Positions 25,620-29,545 of a stretch of 29,545 nt of DNA are shown piece by piece (within the stretch, counting starts at the first letter, position 1; each line of letters opens with the position of its first letter). The stretch comes from an uncultured Oscillibacter sp. GTDB taxonomy: Bacteria > Bacillota > Clostridia > Oscillospirales > Oscillospiraceae. The notes below the pieces were generated by a model that was given only the letters and a program-made list of their open reading frames with translations, searched no databases and was not told where the DNA came from. The stretch spans positions 1-29,545 of the forward strand of contig CABSFC010000023.1 in the NCBI GenBank assembly GCA_902476875.1. The letters are read 5' to 3'. The position numbers were made by a program, and so were the translations under genes.

Positions 25620-25632
25620 ACGGCCGTAAGCT

Positions 25633-26754
25633 ATGTCAACTGTCAATCTGAAGGGTATCAAGAAGGTCTACGACAACTCCGTCACGGCGGTCCACGATTT
25701 CGATCTGGATATCGCCGACAAGGAATTCATCGTTCTGGTGGGTCCCTCCGGCTGCGGCAAGTCCACCACGCTGCGCATGGTGGCCGGCCTGGAGGAGATC
25801 AGCGGCGGCGAGCTGTACATCGACGGCCGGCTGGTCAACAACGTGGAGCCCAAGGACCGGGACATCGCCATGGTCTTCCAGAGCTACGCCCTGTACCCCC
25901 ACATGACGGTCTATGACAACATGGCCTTCCCCCTGAAGCTGCGCAAGACGCCGAAAGCGGAGATCGACCGCCGGGTGAAGGAGGCCGCCGAGATCCTGGA
26001 CATCACCCAGTACCTGGACCGCAAGCCCAAGGCGTTGTCCGGCGGCCAGCGCCAGCGGGTGGCCATCGGCCGCGCCATCGTCCGGGAGCCCAAGGTGCTG
26101 CTGATGGACGAGCCCCTCTCCAACCTGGACGCCAAGCTGCGCAACCAGATGCGCGCCGAGATCATCAAGCTGCGCCAGCGCATCAACACCACCTTCATCT
26201 ACGTTACCCATGACCAGACCGAGGCCATGACCCTGGGCGACCGCATCGTCATCATGAAGGACGGCTTCATCCAGCAGATCGGCACGCCCCAGCAGGTCTT
26301 CGACCACCCGGTCAACGTCTTCGTGGCGGGCTTCATCGGCACGCCCCAGATGAACTTCTTCAACGCCAAGCTGGTGAAGGACGGCGAGGGCGCCTATCAC
26401 GCCCAGATCGCCGACACCGACATCCCCCTGGCGGAGGACATCCAGAAGGCCCTGGCGGGCAAGGCGTCCCAGGACGTGATTCTGGGCATCCGGCCCGAGC
26501 ACATCCGCTTCGCCCCCGCCGGCACCCCCGGCACCCTGACCGGCACCGTGGAGGTCTCCGAGATGATGGGCAGCGAGTACCACCTGCATGTGACCTGCAA
26601 CGGCCAGGACGTGGTGCTCCGCGTTCCCACCATGGACCTGCCCGTGGAGCTGCGGGGCGGCATCACCTACGGCGTGCAGATGAGCTTCACGCTGCGGGCC
26701 GACTCCGTGCACCTGTTCGACCCCGAGACCGAGGCGAACCTGGTCAGCCGCTGA
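25633..26754 (+). CDS. Sugar ABC importer ATP-binding protein (MsmX/UgpC type)
   Basis: A 373-residue ATPase of the MsmX/MsmK/UgpC group, which energises CUT1 sugar importers and can serve several of them. Walker A is GPSGCGKST (37-45), the Q-loop glutamine Q83 (FQSYALYPHM), and the signature LSGGQRQR (135-142). Walker B ends at D159 and E160, SNLDAK follows, and the switch His is H193. The C-terminal 130 or so residues form the OB/TOBE regulatory domain (GIRPEHIRF). It is the last gene of the sialate operon and the natural partner of the permeases at 20748-22562, which otherwise lack an ATPase. The missing close ribosome binding site is noted under the leader. Confidence 0.93.
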   Translation: MSTVNLKGIKKVYDNSVTAVHDFDLDIADKEFIVLVGPSGCGKSTTLRMVAGLEEISGGELYIDGRLVNNVEPKDRDIAMVFQSYALYPHMTVYDNMAFPLKLRKTPKAEIDRRVKEAAEILDITQYLDRKPKALSGGQRQRVAIGRAIVREPKVLLMDEPLSNLDAKLRNQMRAEIIKLRQRINTTFIYVTHDQTEAMTLGDRIVIMKDGFIQQIGTPQQVFDHPVNVFVAGFIGTPQMNFFNAKLVKDGEGAYHAQIADTDIPLAEDIQKALAGKASQDVILGIRPEHIRFAPAGTPGTLTGTVEVSEMMGSEYHLHVTCNGQDVVLRVPTMDLPVELRGGITYGVQMSFTLRADSVHLFDPETEANLVSR

Positions 26755-26760
26755 AGAAAA

Positions 26761-26800
26761 CAAAACAAGAGCCGCGGAGAACTCCGCGGCTCTTGTTTTG
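26761..26800. terminator. Bidirectional terminator between the sugar ATPase and nanQ-like genes
   Basis: A perfect 19-bp inverted repeat (26761-26779 with 26782-26800) built on AAGAGCCGCGGAG, with T runs on both strands, lies between convergent genes. Confidence 0.92.
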
Positions 26801-26806
26801 CGATGT

Positions 26807-27256
26807 TCAGTTCACCCGCACCTTGACCACGCACTTGCGGCAGCGTTCGGGGCCGTCCACGGCGATGCACGGGGCGTGCGCGTCCTCCGGCCAGAAGACC
26901 ACAAAGCGGTCCCCCGTCACCAGGATCGTGTCCGTGGGGCCGCGATGACGCCACACGTCCCGCTCGGGATGCCCTTCCACGACCTCGGTCATATCCTCCA
27001 GGGGCGCCACGCCCATGCGCTCCCGCCCGGAGATCAGGTACTGGATGTCCACATACTTCTTGTGGGATTCCGGCATATCGTTGACCGGCCTGGTCTCATA
27101 GCTCTGGAGAGAGAAATACAGGTCGTCGCCGTCCACATCGTGCCGGCCGTCCGCCAGTTTGGAAAAGTCCGTGTCCCGCAGGAGCTCCAGCCCCCGCATC
27201 ACGCCCGGGTGGATGCCCTGATAGGTATCCAGGTGTTTCAACGTTCCGTAAAGCAC
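26807..27256 (-). CDS. nanQ: YhcH/YjgK/YiaL family protein, predicted N-acetylneuraminate anomerase
   Basis: A 149-residue cupin-like protein of the YhcH/YjgK/YiaL family. The E. coli member YhcH (NanQ) speeds interconversion of sialic acid anomers so that the lyase gets its substrate. Typical segments are HKKYVDIQYLISGRE in the middle and FVVFWPEDAHAPCIA near the end, with the conserved His and acidic metal ligands. The start is GTG at 27254-27256 with AGGAGG at 9-bp spacing. The gene is convergent with the sialate operon and has its own promoter. Family and location agree on a sialate role, but some relatives belong to other sugar pathways. Confidence 0.85.
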   Translation of the reverse strand: MLYGTLKHLDTYQGIHPGVMRGLELLRDTDFSKLADGRHDVDGDDLYFSLQSYETRPVNDMPESHKKYVDIQYLISGRERMGVAPLEDMTEVVEGHPERDVWRHRGPTDTILVTGDRFVVFWPEDAHAPCIAVDGPERCRKCVVKVRVN

Positions 27257-27311
27257 TGCACTGCGCCTCCTATGTCTGTCTGCCCGCGTTCCGGCGGGCC
27301 TTGTCCCCTTC

Positions 27312-27340
27312 ATTGTACCGCAGAACAGGGGAGGGCGCAA
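27312..27340 (-). promoter_or_regulatory. Promoter of the nanQ-like gene
   Basis: On the minus strand TTGCGC (27335-27340), a 17-bp spacer and TACAAT (27312-27317). No full copy of the GAAAA/TTTTC palindrome lies here. Confidence 0.6.
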
Positions 27341-27372
27341 GCGGAAAGCCGCGTTTTTTCAGAAGGGGCCCG

Positions 27373-28569
27373 TCACCGGCACCGCTCAATGGCGTCCAGC
27401 AGCCGGGCGGCCACCTCGTCCTTCCCCATGAGAGGCAGCTCTGTCGCGCCGTCCGGGGTGATGATGGTCACCACGTTGGTCGTGACGCCGAAGCCCGCGC
27501 CGTTTTCCTTCAGATTGTTGGCGGCGATCATATCCAGGCGCTTCTTTTTCAGCTTCTCCGCCGAATTTTCCAGCATGTGCTCCGTCTCCATGGAAAAACC
27601 GCAGACGAACAGGCCGGGATGGCGGTGTTGGGCCACCCAGCCCAAAATGTCCTCCGTCCGGGCCAGGGGGATGCTCATGTCGCCCTCGCCCTTTTTCAGC
27701 TTGTTCTCCGCCACCGTGGCGGGGCGGTAATCGGCCACGGCCGCGGCCTTGATGAGAATATCGGTATCCGGCAGCGCCGCTTGGACGGCCTCCAGCATGT
27801 CCTGGGCGGAGAGGACAGGGCACATGGTGACGCCGGGGACCGGGGCCAGGGCGGTGGGGCCGGAGATCAGCGTGACCCGGGCGCCCCGCAGCATGGCCTC
27901 CCGGGCGATGGCGTAGCCCATGCGGCCGGAGCTGTGGTTGGTCAGGTACCGGACGGGGTCCAGCGCCTCCTGGGTGGGCCCGGCGGTGACGGTGACATGA
28001 ACGCCGGCCAGGGTCTTCTCCCGGGCCAGCTCCATGGCGATGTGGTCCAGCAGCGCCTCCGGCTCCGGCAGCTTGCCGCTGCCCGCGTCGCCGCAGGCCA
28101 GCCGGCCGGCGGCGGGCTCGATGACGCCGAAGCCGTACTTCCGCAGAGTGGCCAGATTGTCCTGGGTGATGGGATTTTCCAGCATGGCCGTGTTCATGGC
28201 CGGGGCCACCAGCTTTTTGCAGCGGGCGGCCAGCACCGTGGTGGTCAGCATATCGTCCGCGATGCCGTGAGCCAGCTTGGCGATGACGTTGGCGGTGGCG
28301 GGGGCGATCAGGATCAGGTCGGCGGCCTTGGCCAGGGAGATGTGGGTGACCTCGTACTTGAAGTCCCGGGCGAAGGTATCCACCACGCAGCGGTTGTTGG
28401 TCAGCGTCTCAAAGGTCAGCGGGGTGATGAACTGGGTGGCGTTTTGGGTCATGATGACATGCACGTCCGCTCCGGCCTTGCGCAGGCCGCTGGCCACGTT
28501 GGCCATCTTATACGCCGCGATGCCGCCGGCGACGCCCAGCACCACGCATTTTCCTTGCAGAGTTTCCAT
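27373..28569 (-). CDS. coaBC: Bifunctional phosphopantothenoylcysteine decarboxylase/synthase
   Basis: A 398-residue two-domain enzyme of coenzyme A synthesis. The N-terminal CoaC part is a flavin-dependent decarboxylase: GVAGGIAAYK near residue 12, catalytic H76 (THISLAKAAD), PAMN at 123-126 and C159 (LACGDAGSGKL) in the flap. The C-terminal CoaB part ligates Cys to 4'-phosphopantothenate using CTP: VTAGPTQEALDPVRYLTNHSSGRMG, AAAVADYRP, and KKGEGDMSIPLARTEDIL. The start is ATG at 28567-28569 with AGGA about 9 bases upstream. It is divergent from coaX, the first committed step of the same pathway. Confidence 0.97.
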   Translation of the reverse strand: METLQGKCVVLGVAGGIAAYKMANVASGLRKAGADVHVIMTQNATQFITPLTFETLTNNRCVVDTFARDFKYEVTHISLAKAADLILIAPATANVIAKLAHGIADDMLTTTVLAARCKKLVAPAMNTAMLENPITQDNLATLRKYGFGVIEPAAGRLACGDAGSGKLPEPEALLDHIAMELAREKTLAGVHVTVTAGPTQEALDPVRYLTNHSSGRMGYAIAREAMLRGARVTLISGPTALAPVPGVTMCPVLSAQDMLEAVQAALPDTDILIKAAAVADYRPATVAENKLKKGEGDMSIPLARTEDILGWVAQHRHPGLFVCGFSMETEHMLENSAEKLKKKRLDMIAANNLKENGAGFGVTTNVVTIITPDGATELPLMGKDEVAARLLDAIERCR

Positions 28570-28602
28570 AGCTTCACGTCCTGTTGTCAGTTGTTTGGAA
28601 CC

Positions 28603-28631
28603 AGTATAACAAGCAAAAATACAGATTGCAA
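28603..28631 (-). promoter_or_regulatory. Promoter of coaBC
   Basis: On the minus strand TTGCAA (28626-28631), a 17-bp spacer and TATACT (28603-28608), about 35 bases from the start codon. Confidence 0.75.
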
Positions 28632-28653
28632 CCGCGAATCTGATGAAAAGTAT

Positions 28654-28682
28654 TTGCCATCAGCCGCAATAGGCTTTATAAT
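28654..28682 (+). promoter_or_regulatory. Promoter of coaX
   Basis: TTGCCA (28654-28659), a 17-bp spacer and a perfect TATAAT (28677-28682), about 50 bases before coaX. The coaBC promoter is only 22 bp away on the other strand. Confidence 0.78.
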
Positions 28683-28733
28683 CAAAGCAGCCATCCACAT
28701 CTGGGGTGAGCTTTGACGACTGAGGGAAGTTAC

Positions 28734-29516
28734 ATGATTTTGACAATTGATATCGGGAACACCACCGTCACTCTGGGCGGCGTTGAAAAGACGGCTCAGG
28801 GCGATTACACGGTCCGGTTCATGGCGCGTCTGGACACGAACTGCAGCTGGGGTGTATCCGCGTACACAGCCGGGGTCCGGGAGATCCTGGAGAACAGGCG
28901 GATCAAAGCGGACGCGTTTCAGGGCGCCATCATCTCCAGCGTGGTGCCCAGGCTGGTGGAGACGCTGCGGGGCAGCGCCAAAGAGCTTCTGGGAGGGGAG
29001 CCGGTGATCGTCACCGCGCAAAGCGACACCGGCCTTGTCGTCGATCTGCCGGAGCCGGAGAAGGTGGGCTGCGACCGGTTTGTGGACGCGGCCTGGGCGG
29101 CCGCCCATTTCCCGCTGCCCGTTGTGACCGTGGACCTGGGAACGGCGACGACTTTCAATGTCATCCGCGAGGGCGGCGTCTTCTGCGGCGGCGTCATCGC
29201 CGCGGGAATGGAGACCGGCCTGCGGGCCCTGGCAAAGCGGACGGCCCTGCTGCCGGAGGTCACGCCGTGTGTGCCGGAGCGCGTTATCGGCCGCAACACC
29301 CGGGAGAGCATGCTGTCCGGCGCCGTGGTGGGCACGGCGGCGCTGGTGGACGGCGTGGTCCGAGGCATTGAGGAAGAGCTGGGGACGGAGGTCACGCTGG
29401 TGATCACCGGCGGCAAGGCGGACTATGTGGAGCCGCTGGTGCGGCATCCCCACACCTATGACCCCGAGGTCTTGCTGAAGGGCCTTGCGCTGCTGTACGA
29501 GAAAAACCGGGTTTGA
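28734..29516 (+). CDS. coaX: Type III pantothenate kinase
   Basis: A 260-residue ASKHA-fold kinase that phosphorylates pantothenate. The N-terminal phosphate loop is TIDIGNTTVTLGG, GCDRFVDAAWA is the pantothenate-side segment, and TVDLGTATTFNVI holds the second phosphate motif. Type III enzymes are not feedback-inhibited by CoA. ATG at 28734 is chosen since GAGGGA lies 6 bases upstream; a TTG seven codons earlier has no such site. The coding sequence is complete and ends 29 bases before the window edge. Confidence 0.96.
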   Translation: MILTIDIGNTTVTLGGVEKTAQGDYTVRFMARLDTNCSWGVSAYTAGVREILENRRIKADAFQGAIISSVVPRLVETLRGSAKELLGGEPVIVTAQSDTGLVVDLPEPEKVGCDRFVDAAWAAAHFPLPVVTVDLGTATTFNVIREGGVFCGGVIAAGMETGLRALAKRTALLPEVTPCVPERVIGRNTRESMLSGAVVGTAALVDGVVRGIEEELGTEVTLVITGGKADYVEPLVRHPHTYDPEVLLKGLALLYEKNRV

Positions 29517-29545
29517 GAAAAATATGGACAAGCGGTGCGCGGAAT

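Noticed and set aside
25521..25632. HDV-like self-cleaving ribozyme or glmS ribozyme upstream of the sugar ATPase gene
   Set aside because: The hairpins are in simple series. I could not draw the nested P1/P2/P1.1 pairings of HDV-like ribozymes, nor the conserved core of glmS, so no ribozyme is annotated.
25545..25916. A 123-codon frame starting after the AAAAAGGAGGAG site
   Set aside because: The GTG is about 30 bases from that site, the peptide is low-complexity and it runs into the ATPase gene in another frame.
27331..27360. Small GCGG/CCGC hairpin followed by TTTTTT on the plus strand
   Set aside because: The stem is only 4 bp and no plus-strand gene ends there. It does not serve coaBC, which is read in the opposite direction.
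29524..29545. Possible start of a further gene (ATGGACAAGCGG) at the right edge
   Set aside because: Only seven codons are visible and no ribosome binding site precedes the ATG, so it cannot be supported.

Overview
The window looks like a chromosomal stretch from a GC-rich anaerobic Bacillota, most plausibly an Oscillospirales (Oscillospiraceae-type) gut Clostridium. The evidence is strong AGGAGG-type ribosome binding sites, sigma-A style promoters with 16-17 bp spacers, a T-box riboswitch, a two-subunit iron-sulfur L-serine dehydratase, a clostridial-type TrpA and a sialate/amino-sugar operon typical of mucus-associated bacteria. The taxonomic call is inference. I see no mobile elements, rRNA, tRNA or CRISPR arrays, and no broken genes.

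Layout. 1-3185: minus-strand genes for an N-acyl-D-amino-acid deacylase, a small membrane protein and phosphate acetyltransferase (pta). 3337-5236: a stand-alone membrane-anchored LysM/G5/M23 cell-wall peptidase on the plus strand. 5263-5824: a CarD-family regulator (minus). 5993-7709: the sdaAB-sdaAA serine dehydratase operon (minus). 7754-14040: divergent from it, a tryptophan T-box leader followed by trpB and trpA, then a three-gene ABC importer of the iron/aminophosphonate type with no visible terminator or promoter between them.

14066-26800 is a sialic-acid/amino-sugar utilisation locus built around two promoters and an RpiR-family regulator. On the minus strand lie a sugar-kinase-like ASKHA protein, a GDSL esterase and a DUF624 membrane protein. 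On the plus strand lie an N-acylglucosamine 2-epimerase, the RpiR regulator, a CUT1-type ABC importer (binding lipoprotein and two permeases), N-acetylneuraminate lyase, NagB, NagA and an MsmX/UgpC-type ATPase. A YhcH/NanQ-like gene (probable sialate anomerase) follows convergently. The inferred pathway is Neu5Ac uptake, cleavage to ManNAc and pyruvate, epimerisation to GlcNAc, phosphorylation by the divergent kinase, deacetylation by NagA and deamination by NagB to fructose-6-phosphate. No NanE (ManNAc-6-P epimerase) is present here, so the route resembles the epimerise-then-phosphorylate version known from Bacteroides.

27373-29516: divergent coenzyme A genes, coaBC (minus) and type III pantothenate kinase coaX (plus).

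The observations most worth following are near-identical palindromes placed 9 bp upstream of the -35 box of both sialate promoters, the Trp T-box that seems to control trpBA plus an ABC importer of unknown substrate, a Glu in place of the catalytic Asp in TrpA, a four-hairpin leader in front of the sugar ATPase gene, and the unusual two-part sugar kinase.
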